From Ditylenchus dipsaci (taxonomy: Eukaryota > Nematoda > Chromadorea > Rhabditida > Anguinidae): a stretch of DNA of 64,000 nt. Under the pieces are notes generated by a model that was not told the DNA's origin, did no database searches, and was given only the letters and a program-made list of their open reading frames with translations. Made by a program: the position numbers and the translations under genes. The stretch is from assembly GCA_004194705.1 (NCBI GenBank), contig SADC01000171.1, positions 1-64,000 on the forward strand, written 5' to 3'. Shown piece after piece: positions 1 to 11,440 of the stretch. Position 1 is the first letter of the stretch. The number at the start of each line of letters is the position of its first letter.

Positions 1-640
1 GGGGTAATCGAACGATAAATTTTTTAATTTCTCGTGATTTTGTATCGTGCAGAACAATTTCCACATGAACAAAAGAAATGATTTGAAGAAATTGAATATC
101 GTCCGTGTCGATGTGATATCGACCTCGACCACGACCTCGACTATGGAGTGTGAGCAACACTCGACTCAACCTCGACCACGACCTCGACCGACCACTGTGA
201 GCAAGCATCAAACTTGTATAGAACCTGGAAAGAGCACCAATCGGAATCGATCAAAGATGCTCTTGTATTCAGAGGTATTCTTATATTGAGATTGACTTTT
301 ACATAACTCCCCTCGACAACAAACATGTTGCTCTTATTACAAGGGTGCTCTTATATCGAAGTGCGCTTATATCCAGATTTGACTGTACTATGTACGACAC
401 AGAGTCTCTTTGTTACTGAATTATCACCGCAATCTTTGTTTACAGAATATCGAATTTATTTCGCGACAAAAGTTATAAGCATATGAAATCGGTGGAATTT
501 TTCGAGACATCCTTTATGCATAAATTGTTATAAACACCGAGCGAAAATAAAAAAACTAATGGAATAATCGGCAGGACCTTCATATTCAACATCTGTCCAA
601 AAAAAAGAAAAAAAATAAAATGGCTAAAATTGTTTTACGC
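1..640. other. Intergenic, transposon debris
   Basis: No coding exon is supported here. A short array of CGACCTCGACCA-like units lies at about 115-193. About 345-392 looks like one pogo-type end (TATATCCAGATTTGACTGTA) with no partner in view. The remainder is AT-rich and unremarkable. Confidence 0.5.
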
Positions 641-652
641 TACCAAATTATT

Positions 653-1018
653 CTTTCACCCCGCCAAATTATTCATTTATCCCCCAAATCGTAATAAATG
701 AGTATTTCTCGATGTTTTTATGTCGTAAATTTTTTCTTTTGATCATCATGTAGCCCGAATCTCTAGTTTCTGATAAGCTATCAACTGACTCCTTGTTGTT
801 GAGAAAAGTTTGAGAAATACCGTTTTATGAAACAACTTCTCTTTTCAAAAAAATGGGTATTTCTCAAAAATTTTTCTCAACACAAGGAGTCATTGATAGC
901 TTATCAGAAACTAGAGATTCAGAGCTACATGATGATCGAAAGAAAAAAAATACGACATAAAAAACCGAGAATACTCATTTTACGATTGGGGGATAAATGA
1001 ATAATTTGGCGGGTGAAA
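653..1018. repeat. Inverted-repeat element abutting duplication
   Basis: The left arm begins with CTTTCACCCCGCC and the right arm ends with GGCGGGTGAAAG. The arms pair over most of their length with a centre near 835. The right end lies at the left border of the large duplication whose other copy starts at 17449, and only the last bases of this palindrome are found in that copy. Confidence 0.7.
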
Positions 1019-1374
1019 GTACTTACAGCCAGAATAAATTTGAAAAGCTGCAAAATCATGCTAAAATTAAATTTTTCTGTCAAAAATAATTTTGATAATG
1101 CCCATCGGCCGATGGCATCGGGGTTCGGCAATTAGTTCGGAAAATAAGTATTTCTTCGTAAAATTTGCCCGTTATTTTGTCTCTTATTTTCATTATCTCG
1201 ATTCACGATATTTTTCGCTGTGAACTCTCTAGTAAAAACACTACTGCAATCGCCCGAATGTCCGCATGTAGAGAATCAACTTTCTTCATGATTTGTCGAG
1301 CTAAAATTTCTGCGATAACTGTGGTGCAGGAAATTATAACATTGCATCTTAGTTCCTCTCACATTCTGCTAACA

Positions 1375-1870
1375 ATGTCCCAGAAGAAGAGTCTCAAAAG
1401 GAAGCACGCCGAGGAAGAAACATATAAGAAGCAGCAGAAACTAATCAACATGAACCAATCTGGGAAGTTGGTGAGAAGATCCATTGCGATTGGAAGGCTA
1501 AGGGAGTGTTTCATATGGCCGAAATCGCAGGTCTCATTCAGTTCTTGATGAGCCTGTCTACGTCGTTCACTATCCCGTAAGTCTATTACACAGTAGTCAT
1601 TTAAGTGCCTGAGAACGCAAAATCATGTATTTGACAGGGATTCCCTAATCACGACGAAGAAGTCCTGCAATGCGAAGCGTTTGAGCGGTTCATGCCAGCT
1701 ACCGAAGCTTATGTGCAGAAGGCTAAGGTTGCTCTTGATTTCGTTTTATGGCTCTTATTACCCCTACTCATTTTCAGGCAATCTATGACAAGGTCAAGAA
1801 GGAGACTGCTGAGAAAAAGCGAGGCAAAAGAAGGAGCTGCAGACCAAAGGGCGTTATCAACAAAACCTAG
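1375..1870 (+). pseudogene. Chromo barrel protein, copy 1 (frameshifted)
   Basis: The three-exon layout matches 17832-18324: ATG at 1375, donor CCCgtaagt, exon 2 from 1738 after TTTGACAG minus-phase copy of 1638-1727, and exon 3 at 1778-1870 ending TAG. Exon 2 runs 1638-1727 and reads GFPNHDEEVLQ in frame, with an intact extra C relative to copy 2. Exon 1 lacks one C in CTAATCAACATG and one G in TTCTTGATGAG, so its frame is lost twice. An AATAAA signal is at 1925-1930. The intact family member would be about 128 residues: a basic N-terminus, a chromo barrel of MRG15 type, then a Lys/Arg-rich tail. It is either a pseudogene or two base-calling gaps; the first is more likely because copy 2 is damaged elsewhere. 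Confidence 0.75.
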
Positions 1871-2314
1871 TATCAGTGCAATCATCATTCTTACATGTTT
1901 TTGACTCATCCAGTTGTTGTCCTCAATAAAAGCTAGTGTGTATTATGCTTATGGGTTTCTCTGTGATTTAACTTCATTGGAATTTGTTGGTTATTGTCAC
2001 TTCGGCTTTCTAAAACTTTGGTCGTGTGAGTTCCCATCGCTCATCTATATAATGCAGATTATATAATGCAGAGCTCCCAAGTTGGCTGATTTATCTGCCA
2101 TTTGCTGATTTTGGGCCCTCGATGCTGATTATTATTTTTTGGCTGATTTTGACTGATCCAATGTAGAATTGAAAAAAAGACTAGCAATTTTTGGGTAAAA
2201 TTGCTAAATTCCCGTCTTTTCTATTAAAAAATTTATACTATAGTGTTGTATAGTGGAATTTCGTATTGTTTTGTTGTTGGTTTATCGCGATTAAAGTAAT
2301 TTTGTAACAATTGG

Positions 2315-2728
2315 TGCGACACGGACAATTCACCCCCAGGACAATTCGCCCCCGGGCCGATTTACCCCCGACCGATTCACCCCCAGCCGATTCACCCACG
2401 GCCGATTCACCCCAGCCGATTCACCCCCAGGCCGATTCACCCCCAGTTGATCACACTTATTTATTTGTGACAAATAGCCCTCACTCTTTCTTCTGGTTAT
2501 TTTGTTGGCATAGTCCGTTATTTTGCTGTAGCTTTTATTGCTATTGTTCTCTCTTGTGTGTTTACTCTGAATAAAGAACTCCTTGAATATTTGTGTGTCT
2601 TTTTAATAAATAATGATGGGGGTGAATTATAGCTGGGGTGAATCGGCTAGGGTGAATCGGTCGGGGGTGAATCGGTTGGGGGTGAATCGGCTCCGGGGTG
2701 AATCGGCTGGGTGAATTGTCGCGCACCC
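2315..2728. mobile_element. hAT-like MITE with CCGATTCACCCC arrays
   Basis: It is flanked by the exact 8-bp duplication ACAATTGG (2307-2314, 2729-2736). The imperfect inverted ends are TGCGACACGGACAATTC and GAATTGTCGCGCAC. Each end carries an iterated unit of about 15 bp: GATTCACCCCCAGCC on the left (about 2325-2446), and its complement on the right (about 2625-2715). There is no transposase. The interior holds an unrelated AT-rich stretch. Confidence 0.8.
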
Positions 2729-3023
2729 ACAATTGGTACTTATCCCGTTTAACCATCCAACCCCCCCCCCCCTTTTCACTCCCAAATTTTCGAAAAATGA
2801 CCCGAAAACACCTCCGGAGCTCATTTTTTCTGGACAACACAATGCAAGAAGCATATTTGAACACTTTCTGAATAAAAAAATTAATTTTGTCAAAAAATAG
2901 CCCCCACCACTTGCGGCTAGATTATCTTTTTAAGTATTTTTTTGACCAATTTTAGCCTTTTCGAGTCAAATTAAAGTAAAAATGATAGATTTGAACAGGT
3001 TTTTACTTTATGGGTCTATCGCA

Positions 3024-3160
3024 TAAAGAAACTCTGGTTTGCATGTGTTTTTATGTAACCAGAGTCACTTTCGAGTGTTTTATGCCCAAGGTATGTGAGT
3101 ATGCGCATCTCAACCCTAGCAACCAAGCGGAAGGTGGCTTGGTTGGCGGTTAAACGGCAT
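3024..3160 (+). repeat. GC-hairpin element, degenerate copy
   Basis: It contains the family landmarks ACTCTGGTTTGCAT, the inverse CCAGAGTCACTTTCGAGTG, AAGGTATGTGAGT and GCGCATCTCAACCC, and GCAACCAAGC...GCTTGGTTG, but lacks the long GCGCC/GGCGC stem. Related copies are at 3540-3757 (minus), 43977-44170 and about 62875-63040. Confidence 0.7.
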
Positions 3161-3167
3161 AAGGGTA

Positions 3168-4067
3168 ACACTTTACTTGCCCCCCCCCCCCCCACGGCTG
3201 ACCCACTTTCGAGGTGAATTTTTGAAAAACCGATTGCATATTCGTGTTTCTCGACCCGGATTTTTACGGGAAATGATCATCAGATTCTGTGAAAGTGAAA
3301 AAAATTTTTTGGGATTTGCCTTGGTCCCCCAAGGTAAAATTTTAGAAAAATTTGAAAAAAAAAATATTTTTTAAATTGGCGCCTTTTGAATTTAAAAGGG
3401 AATAAGGGCTGTATTGGGAGGGGAAGGGAATAGAAGGGGCCACTTTTATGGCAGAACAATAGAAAAGTAAATAATGTATTCTTCGACTGCCTCACCATGT
3501 TTTTCAACTGGGCCGTGGCAAAAAGAGACTCTATACGCATTTTTTGATCAAGAGTACTTCTCGGAATTATATCTAAGGTAAGTGAGTGCGCGCATCTCTA
3601 ACTCTCAAGCCCCTGCGCCCCTTCGGGGCGCAGGGGGCTTGGGGCTTGGAGTTGAGATGCGCACACCACATACCTTAGAACACAAATCACTCGAAAGTGA
3701 CTCTGGATGCATGAAAAAGCATGCATACCAGAGTTTATTTATGCGGTAGGCCCCAGTATTCAAAACTATGTTCAACTCTTCTTGTTAGTGGCCCTTGTGT
3801 GATTAGTGGCCCTTTTATTCCTTCCCCCCAATACAGCCTTAATCCTTTAAAATTCAAAAGGCGCCAATTTAAAAATATTTTTTTTTCAAATTTTTCTAAA
3901 ATTTTGCCTTGGGGGACCAAGGCAAATCCCAAAAAATTTTTTTTCACTTTCACAGAATCTGATGATCATTTCCCGTAAAAATCCGGGTCGAGAAACACGA
4001 ATATGCAATCGGTTTTCAAAAATTCACCTCGAAAGTGGGTCAGCCGTGGGGGGGGGCCAAGTAAAGT
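3168..4067. repeat. Long palindrome with hairpin element in loop
   Basis: The outer arms (3168-about 3520 and about 3766-4067) are near-perfect inverse copies. They run from ACTTTACTTGCCCCCC through GGCTGACCCACTTTCGAGG, ATGATCATCAGATTCTG and GCCTTGGTCCCCCAAGG. The loop is occupied by the GC-hairpin element (3540-3757, minus orientation). No target duplication was evident. Confidence 0.8.
3540..3757 (-). repeat. GC-hairpin element in palindrome loop
   Basis: The core stem is CCCCTGCGCCCCTTCGGGG with its complement GCGCAGGGGGC. It also has the family blocks GAGATGCGCACACC, CACTCGAAAGTGACTCTGG, GCATGCATACCAGAGTTT and GCGGTAGGCCCC. Read on the minus strand it matches 43977-44170 from end to end. 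Confidence 0.8.
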
Positions 4068-4909
4068 CTAGCCGGCATAAGTACCTAACAATATGTGTGG
4101 CTGATTTTTGGCTGATTTTTAAGTCATCCTACTTGGAAGCCCTGATATAATGAAAACTTTGTCTGAAGTCTAGAGGGCGTGTCCAAAAGCTTTCTAAAAC
4201 CGGGCGCGGGTCACAATTTCATCGAACTGTTATTTCTCTCTTGTTGAGCTGTTTCGTTCTTATTTAAGGAATTCGTGTTAAAGTTTTATAGATTGTTATT
4301 TTTCTTATATGGATCATTTACACTAAAAATCGAAAAAAAAAATCCGGATTTAAAATATTTAACTATTACCGGCGAGCTGTACGAAATCTATAATATTTGA
4401 GTGGTTGCGGTGACCGTAAACTGCAAAACCGTACTAGATGAAGTGAAAATCCTACGCAACGAAATAAATATCGCGACAAAATTTTGGCGCGGCGAAAGTC
4501 TATCCGCAACGAAGTTGTGGATGCAAAGAAATTGTGGGCGCAACTAAATTAAGGGGTGCTATAAAATAAAGATCCGACATAATTAAGGGGTGCGATGAAA
4601 TAAAGGTCCGACAAAATTGTGTCATGTATCGTACAAATTATGTGGCCTTTAATGCCAGCTTATCAACGAATTATCAAAAATCTTGAATGATGGTAAGATT
4701 TTGCAATTTTTTACATTTTACGAACTCACACGAGTCGTACCGATACTTTTACGAATTTTAGCTGAGCACCCAAAATTTAAGAGATCGATCTAAAAATTTT
4801 CTGACTTTCTATGGGTTGAAAAATAACTCACCCGGGTAAGTTATTAGACAAAATACGGTATTTAAGCGCATTGTACGCTAGCCAGAAGGGTATATATCCA
4901 CTCGATACA

Positions 4910-5028
4910 AAAACTAACTCGATACAAACGACTCGATACATTGACAACTAGATACACCAACTCGATACATTGACAACTCGATACACCAACTCGATACATT
5001 GACAACTCGATACACCAACTCGATACAC
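4910..5028. repeat. 29-bp minisatellite (ACTCGATACA)
   Basis: About four tandem units of 29 bp are present, each made of two ACTCGATACA blocks separated by TTGACA and CCA. The leftmost units are degenerate. No coding function is apparent. Confidence 0.85.
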
Positions 5029-5207
5029 TTTTTTATCTTTACCTCAAGGACCGCTATTTTTAGGACGTAGGACAGTTCGCATCGGTTTTTCAGTGGACAG
5101 TTCGTACCGGTTTTTTCAGATTATTTTTTCCATATTTTTGTCTTGAATATTTTCCTGTTAATTCAAAGACTTATATATACATCAACTTAATGTTCCAGGC
5201 GTCAATA

Positions 5208-5500
5208 AAACCAGGTGGTCATCCACTTGGTTCAAATACCTTTTTAGTGGGTTTTTTAGGTTCCAAAACTTGTTTATGTATTAATTTGATCATTCTAAGG
5301 ATGGTAAGACAGTATTCAAATGCTGTTTTCCATGGTACTTTTCAAGTTTTCGTGATTCCACTCAAATGACATCTTTCTACTTACGGAACATTTTGAAATG
5401 TCGCGGTTAGCGCATAAAAATGACTATGGAAGCCAAAAAACAAAAAATGCACCAAATGGACACCCAAATTCACCAAGTGGTCGTCCACTCCATTAAGCTT
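5208..5500. repeat. Inverted repeat, GGTGGTCATCCACTTGG family
   Basis: The left end is CCAGGTGGTCATCCACTTGG; the right end carries CCAAGTGGTCGTCCACT. It is related to the element at about 54214-54540. It lies in copy 1 of the duplication and is absent from copy 2, so it is a later insertion or the remains of several. Confidence 0.55.
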
Positions 5501-5974
5501 ATTCGTTGATCAATATAGTAAATGTGGATTGATATAGTGGATTAATATAGTTTATTCTCTCGACGTGATTACTGATTCAGTATTTAGGTGGTCATCCATC
5601 TAGACGACCTTGGTTTATGGTTTGAAGTCATGTGGTATAATCAAGGAGTAGTTGACGAAATTTTTTATTTTTCGATTTTTTGAATAGGGGAGAAAAGGCA
5701 GTCCTCAAAAAGTCAGTTCGATGCGTCCTTAAGCAGTTGATTAACTACACGTTTCAAAAAAATTTCGAAACGGCTTTTACCGTTTTATCCGGTCGCCGTT
5801 TTTTCACGCACAATCCAACGTGTAAAACCGATGTAAAGCGCTAAGATTCCTATAAAAGAATCAAATTTAAAATGCATTCTATCCAACAGATTTTATTGAA
5901 GAAGACGAGAACAGACAAGACAAAGAATTAGATCAGCTTGATGCACCATTCTTCGTGAGATCAAGGAAGTGGTC

Positions 5975-6986
5975 CTACTGCTGCTGTTGCTGCTGCTGAT
6001 TGATCTTCTGCTTGGCTTGCTCGATGTACACGTCCAAGTAGCCGAGATGATAGGCGACTCCGGTAGCAACCGGTGTACGGTCAGTTCGCCACGCGGTCAG
6101 TGCCACGGTCAGTTCGCCACGCTTTTTAAGTGGTCAGTTCGCCACGGTCAGTTCGCCACGCTTTTTTTTCCACTTATTTAATTGCTATAGTTTTGTCTCG
6201 AAAAGTTTTCAGGTTATTCAAAAATTTTTGCATGAACCGTTGGCATTCTATAAACCATTAGCAGTTCAGCTGGATGGTCCATGCAACAACATAACCCACT
6301 GATGGTTCGGTTGCAACAAACAACATTTTATATGTTTTTTGGTCCCGAAACCTGGTTTCTGTACCAAATGAAGCACACTTAGCACGGTTTGACGGTAAGC
6401 ACTGTGAAATACTTTTTTGTAAAATGTTTTTTGAGTTTTGGTAATTACGCTCATCATGCAAAAAGAGCTTTTTGTGGATCTTTGCAGATATTTTTTGTAA
6501 CTATGACTTGAATGTTCAGAGCTTCACAATGTCCAATGCAAAGAAAGATAAAAAGTCGAGCTATTTCACACGGAAAAAATCGGAAACGAATGCTGGCTGT
6601 ACAAATTGCTTTAAGAATCCTGAATCGCATTGCTTTGAATGGACTTACAAAGATGGAAAGAAGAGTAAAAAAACTGGAACTGAGCGAATCACATTTTTTA
6701 TGTGCAGCGTGTAGAAGCCTCCGTGATCGAAAACAGGTTGCTAAAGATACACGCTTCCATCTTTGATTGCTATTCGTGGTGTGGACGATCAAATTCGCTG
6801 GTCTGGGAAGGAAATGGTGCAAGCCACTGCTGTTCAGGACCAAAAGAGCGCATTTTAGAAAAATCGTGGCGAACTGACCACTTTGAAAAGCGTGGCGAAC
6901 TGACCGTGGCGAACTGACCGCGTGGCGAACTGACCTGTCTCCGTAGCAACCAACGAAAGCACGAACAGACAGAGCGCAGCACCCAT
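5975..6986 (-). pseudogene. 42-codon membrane peptide gene, split by element
   Basis: The 5' part starts at ATG 6986 and reads MGAALCLFVLSLVAT. It is then interrupted by an 872-bp element (6071-6942). The 3' part (about 6070-5975) reads VAYHLGYLDVYIEQAKQKI, then poly-Gln and stop. The intact sister is at 19529-19401. A TATA-like TATATAAG on the minus strand lies near 7090-7100 at the same relative place as in the sister. As it stands only a truncated peptide could be made. Confidence 0.75.
6071..6942. mobile_element. TIR element with TCAGTTCGCCACG arrays
   Basis: The sister locus 19380-19530 is the empty site. Here the sequence GTAGCAAC is duplicated on both sides (6063-6070, 6943-6950), an 8-bp target duplication. 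Both ends carry three to four copies of GGTCAGTTCGCCACG, inverted relative to each other (about 6079-6165 and 6867-6935). The 700-bp interior shows no convincing transposase. Classed as hAT-like from the 8-bp duplication only. Confidence 0.85.
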
Positions 6987-7399
6987 TTTGCAGGAAAGAG
7001 AGAGCCGAGGAAGAAAGGCGGAGAAGAAGAAAGCAACTGAACACCACAGAGACCGCGAGCAACACTGAAAATAAGAGAGCGATATTCGCCTTATATACTT
7101 CCTGAACAAGTCTTGTACGGAAATGTAAAAACGTGGAGTTCAAATGGTCAAAGTCTCATCGCGACTCGCGAGATCACTTTTATGCACAAAGTACCTTTGC
7201 GAAGTTTACCCCTAGCTGATTAGCCTTCTCTCATGTCCACCTTATTTACTACCTCATCAAATAATTTACGCGTCACAATAGTTTTAAAGTGTGTCCAGGT
7301 GGGATCGCTTTTTTTCGAACTGTGAATAAAAGATGAATCAAATGAATGGTCGATTAACAAATAGTCGGCTCTATATGTGTTCGAAGGACCCCCGAAAAA

Positions 7400-7620
7400 A
7401 TATGCCTTGGTCGCCCCAGTTGTTTTTTCGTGTTTTTAAGTCTTAGGTTTAGGCAAGTTTTCTTTTTTTGTCTTGAGTCTTTGAACTGATCTTACTTCAG
7501 AATCACAAGTCTAAGCCCATATCTAAGTCCGTCATCACATACGCTTGCAAACTCGTGCCTAAACCTAAGTAAAAAATCGCAAAAATAAGCAACAGGGGTT
7601 ATTTTTTTTATTAATTCTAG
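7400..7620. repeat. Palindrome, CCTTGGTC / TTAGGTTTAGG type
   Basis: It runs from TGCCTTGGTCGCCCCAGTTG with AGTCTTAGGTTTAGGCAAG to CTCGTGCCTAAACCTAAG and AAGCAACAGGGG. It is also present in duplication copy 2 (about 19937-20150), so it was there before the duplication. Confidence 0.65.
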
Positions 7621-7667
7621 GGGGCGATTTTTTAGCTGCGTTAATATTTCTTTTTTGAAAGTCTATC

Positions 7668-8463
7668 TTATCTTCATGATGAATCACGAAAACTACCATA
7701 TCTACTATCTTATAATAAACGCCCTTCCCAAAACAGTCCAAATGTTGGTTATATGTTTTTTTTTCAGAAGCTCATTAATTTTAAGAGTAATTTCTCAAAG
7801 AAATTTTACAATTATGGTACTGATGATCCTAATTTACTTTTTCAATTGCGATTAAAGTTGTGAAATGTCCAATTTACCTGCCAAACGCAGAATTGTAAAA
7901 TTCTTCTAAAATGGTTTAAAGTCTTATGCGTTAAAATAACGTAGCGCCTTTGTACTCCAGAAATGTGTAACTTCAAAATATTGCAACCTGAGGCAACTCC
8001 AAAGACATTACTCCAAAATATTATACTCCAAAAGGAAGAGGCTTTTTTGTGGGGCAAAAAACTTTTCGCGTAAATTTACTTTTTTTGGGGCAAATTTATT
8101 AGCTTCGAATCTTTAAACTTTTACAAAGTGATTGCACCATCAGCCAGCTTGCGGTTTTTAGTTTCTGATGAAGTTTCAAAAACAAATTTTCCTCCGCCTC
8201 TGCTTCCGACCTCTCCCAGGGACGGCTATCGACTTGTGACACTTTCTGATCGAAATTTATAAACTTTTGATTGAAGGTTCAACCTCAGACAACTTTTATC
8301 GACAAAATTGTCGATTTTTATTAAAAAAATTCAAAACTTCGGTCAGAAAATGTCGTGAGTTAGTATTTCACTTCTTCCATGGGCCGGAATCCATCTCTTC
8401 GCCGGAGGTATCTCCTGGAAAGCAGCTCAGGCCTGCTGGTTACTGGGATATATACCCAGGTAC
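7668..8463. other. AT-rich intergenic, no gene seen
   Basis: No exon with family similarity and flanking splice sites was found on either strand, and no clear terminal inverted repeats were seen. Confidence 0.5.
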
Positions 8464-8579
8464 TAGAGTTGGCCCGGAATTCCAGTTTCGGTTTACCGGA
8501 GTTTTAGCATTTTTCGGATTCCAGTTCCGGTCGCGAAAATTGGGGTTCCGGTCCAAATATCAATTCGGAGCCAACTCTA
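8464..8579. mobile_element. Short hAT-like MITE, TAGAGTTGGC ends
   Basis: The 116-bp element has ends TAGAGTTGGC and GCCAACTCTA. Its flanks CCAGGTAC and CTTGGTAC agree at 6 of 8 bases, as an aged target duplication. The interior repeats CCGGTTTCGG/TTCCGG-like motifs. Confidence 0.6.
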
Positions 8580-8939
8580 CTTGGTACTTGGTGGTAACGA
8601 GGTTGTATCATGCAGGAATTTATATCTTAATAGTATAATTTATGTAGTGACAACCAGGACAACAACCGCTTTGCTTGAAAAAATTGACTTTACATTCTGA
8701 AATCATTTTCAAATTGTGTTTGAAAACCATCGAGATTTCCAAAAAAATGAACTTCTTTTTCTTTTTCGATCAGAAAGCTTTAGTTACTTACAGCTCTACG
8801 ATAACACATTTGAAAGTAGGCTCACATTTCATTTCGCGATATTTCATTCATTTTCTCGGAATTTTCCCTTGCAATGAGGAGTGTGTGTGAAAAAAAGTTT
8901 TTACTATCTGATAGCTGAGATTTCAGGCTACAAATGGTA

Positions 8940-9100
8940 TTTTTCGGGCCGGCGTTTGAAAAAATTCTGGCCTACGGGATCGATTTTTGGTAAAAAAACA
9001 TTTTTTTTAAAAAGGCCACCAATAAACCAAGCTTTTCACTAAAAAGCCAGCCTGTAGGCCAACATGTTTTCAAACACCGGCCCGAAAAACACCATGAATA
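8940..9100. repeat. Inverted repeat, GGGCCGG/CCGGCCC family
   Basis: TTTTTCGGGCCGGCGTTTG pairs with CAAACACCGGCCCGAAAAA, and CTGGCCTACGG with CCTGTAGGCCAAC. It is related to the inner part of the element at 29490-29855. Confidence 0.65.
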
Positions 9101-9185
9101 AAATATCGCAAAATAAATGTCGCAATACGAAATGTGACCTTACTCATTTTCAGGCTTTCGAATAAGTGTAATGTTTTTTTAGCAC

Positions 9186-9432
9186 ATTCGAGTCTCGATA
9201 TAGTGGCACCCCCTCAAGTTGGTTCCCGCCTAGGTTCTGACTATTTTTAAGCTCGATTTTTGAAGGTTTTTGGAACCTGATCCGTCAGTCTAGTCCCAAA
9301 TATCGCAAGGATTCCGATTTTACCGAAGGCTTTTAAAAATAGTCAAAGTTTTGCCGAAAAAACCAGCGGGTCTCGATATAATGGCACCCTTTTTTGAAAA
9401 TAGGGGGCCACTATATCGAGACTTGACTGTAT
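9186..9432. mobile_element. pogo-like MITE
   Basis: The left end is CGAGTCTCGATATAGTGGCA and the right end CCACTATATCGAGACTTGA, followed by CTGTA. It is a whole-length palindrome of the pogo/Tigger-like type that recurs throughout the window. Confidence 0.75.
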
Positions 9433-10626
9433 AATGCTTTCAATAAAAAATAAACGTATTGGCGAGATATAGAGACTTCGACCTTAATAGCGAATACCTA
9501 CCCCCGACGATTTTCATTTTTTTTACTTAAGTAAAAAGTACCCAATTTAAGTTCCAAACCCCGGAAAATATGCGTAAACTCTTAAAAAGAAAAACGCGAA
9601 CGTTTAAGCACTGCGCCATGTAGGCCACTTAGCCACTTAGTGGCTCCACCCACCCTTTAAAAAAATCTATTTAGTAGCCATGTTGAATCAAAGCTGGACA
9701 TCTCCCAACTTATATGAAGTATTTTGTTTCTTCACCCGACCAGAGTTGGAGCGCCTCACATTTTTGTCAAGTAGTATCCAGCGCTACATTCTATCTTTCT
9801 TTTCAAGTAAACCATGCAGACATATTCACGAGCTTCTTATTGGTACAATAACCGAAGGATGGAATTTTGAACTTTCTAATGTGATTACTCCGCATCCACT
9901 CATGCTTGAAAAATTTATGATGGCAAACACCCAAACAGCATTAAAGTTACTATATTTCAACTCTTACCCTACTCACAGCCAAAGTTTATTCGAATACAAA
10001 AGGTGTTTTTGCTTCTAACTAATTATTTTCTGGACTCTAACCACATCAATAGCCTATCCTTAATAAGTCATGTATGGAAGAGCACATATCTAATAATTTC
10101 TATTCCGAATTTTGATGTAGCCAAAAGAGTAATGGAACTTGAATCTTTTATCAGACCAAACATCTTGCCTTGTCAAGAAATTCAAATGAACTTTTTCTTT
10201 AAACTGAATGCTGAATTCATAGCTGAGTATTCCCTTTTATTTGAATGTGACTTTATCGATTTAGGATTATTTAGCTTTAAAGCTGTAGACACCAAGGCTT
10301 TTGTAGATTTTTTGCATTCTATTCCGCTACACAAGCAAAATGACTTTCAAGTGCAAATTAACCCGCTAGAAAATGCTAAGTTAAGCCACATGAAAGAAAT
10401 TCTGAGGTGCATAAAAGAAGTATGTTTTAATTCTAAGATAGTCTCGGCATTGTCTTTTGAGGGTCTATGAGCCAATTGAGGGCATAAGAACAACGTCAAA
10501 ATTTTTTATCTCTTTTTGTTTAATAGAAACTATAGAATTGTACTATAGAATAGTCCTGGAGCTCTCACAAGAATCACGATCAAAGGAATTTGGTCAGGTT
10601 TTGCTTCTTTTACGAATCCTAGTACT

Positions 10627-10864
10627 TACCGTATTTCCCGTAATAAGGTGGCACCCCCAACTTCGAGGGTGTATATCTCGGAGCAGAGTAAATATTTTGC
10701 TTATCTGTTTGATGCGTTCTCGTAACTCTCACGAGCTCTACCGATTCCAATTTTTAGATTTTGGTTGAGCACCCAAAAATCTCAAGATTGAATTTGAATT
10801 TTTCGGATTTTCGGCGGTTCGAAAAATAAGGCGGCATGCCGCCTTATTACAAAAAATGCGGTAA
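10627..10864. mobile_element. TACCGTATTT-type MITE
   Basis: The left end is TACCGTATTTCCCGTAATAA and the right end TTTTTTGTAATAAGGCGGC inverted, followed by TGCGGTA. It is a TA-flanked palindrome inserted in the F-box-like relic. Confidence 0.7.
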
Positions 10865-11049
10865 AATATTTTTGTAATAACGTGCAAAAAGAGTGACACT
10901 AGATTGAGAAATTAGAATCTCAATAATTAATTCTTAAGCTCGGTTAGTGCTATCTTTTGGTATATAAGGTCCTTCGATACATGACGGGGTGGTCGTGCCT
11001 TTCCCGTGCAAGCTCAATTTTTTTTGCAAAAACAATTCTTCACTTCTTC

Positions 11050-11440
11050 CCTTTAAAGGGGGGGGGGGGTAAAAGCCATTTAGGTTTGAAAAAGTGGCTT
11101 CCGTGGCGCAGTGCGAAAGTGCTCGCGTTTTTTGGCCAAAAATGGTGTTTTTTTGGTGTTGCAGGTTCAAACCCACGTAGGGGCACACTATTTTTTTTGG
11201 CTTTTTTGGGCAATTTAGAGGCAATTAGACTTTTTGACGCCAGATTCGGGATCAGCGACCCAAATTACCTCTAAACTGGCCAAGCAAGCCAAAAAAAAAT
11301 AATGTGCCCCTACGTGGGTTTGAACCTGCAACACCAAAAAAACACTATTTTTGGCCAAAAAACGCGAGCACTTTCGCACTGCGCCATGGAAGCCACTTTT
11401 TCAAACCGAAATGGCTTTTATGGTAAAAGCCATTTAGGTT
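11050..11440. repeat. Palindrome with tRNA-like arms, copy A
   Basis: Each arm holds a tRNA-like module. On the left (+), TGGCGCAGTGCGAAAGTGC fits an A box, and GGTTCAAACCC 60 bases later fits a B box. On the right arm the same module is on the minus strand (about 11300-11397). The outer ends share TAAAAGCCATTTAGGTTTG. The centre (about 11200-11290) reads ...GATTCGGGATCAGCGACCC and is shared with the copy at 47385-47845. No acceptor-stem pairing typical of a functional tRNA was seen. Confidence 0.7.

Larger units (their letters stand above)
1000..7667 (+). repeat. Segmental duplication, copy 1 (expanded)
   Basis: Blocks 1000-2050, about 4130-4700, 5680-6070 and 6943-7667 are collinear with 17449-20200 in the same order and orientation. 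Copy 1 is longer because it holds extra material at about 2050-4130 (a hAT-like element and a long palindrome), 4700-5680 (minisatellite and palindromic DNA) and 6071-6942 (a TIR element). Homology ends near AAAGTCTATC on the right. It carries the chromo barrel gene and the 42-codon gene, both damaged. Confidence 0.85.

Noticed and set aside
3600..3650. Bacterial-type rho-independent terminator
   Set aside because: The GC stem GCGCCCC-TTCG-GGGGCGC looks like one, but it belongs to a dispersed repeat in clearly eukaryotic DNA and lacks a T tract in context.
4910..5028. CRISPR-like array
   Set aside because: Units are directly tandem with no unique spacers; it is a minisatellite.
6454..7143. 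A 229-codon minus-strand open frame
   Set aside because: It crosses the TIR element border at 6942 and runs through the leader of the micropeptide copy in a different frame; the sister locus without the insertion does not preserve it.
11100..11200. Functional tRNA gene
   Set aside because: A and B boxes are present, but the spacing and lack of acceptor and anticodon stems argue for a tRNA-derived repeat.
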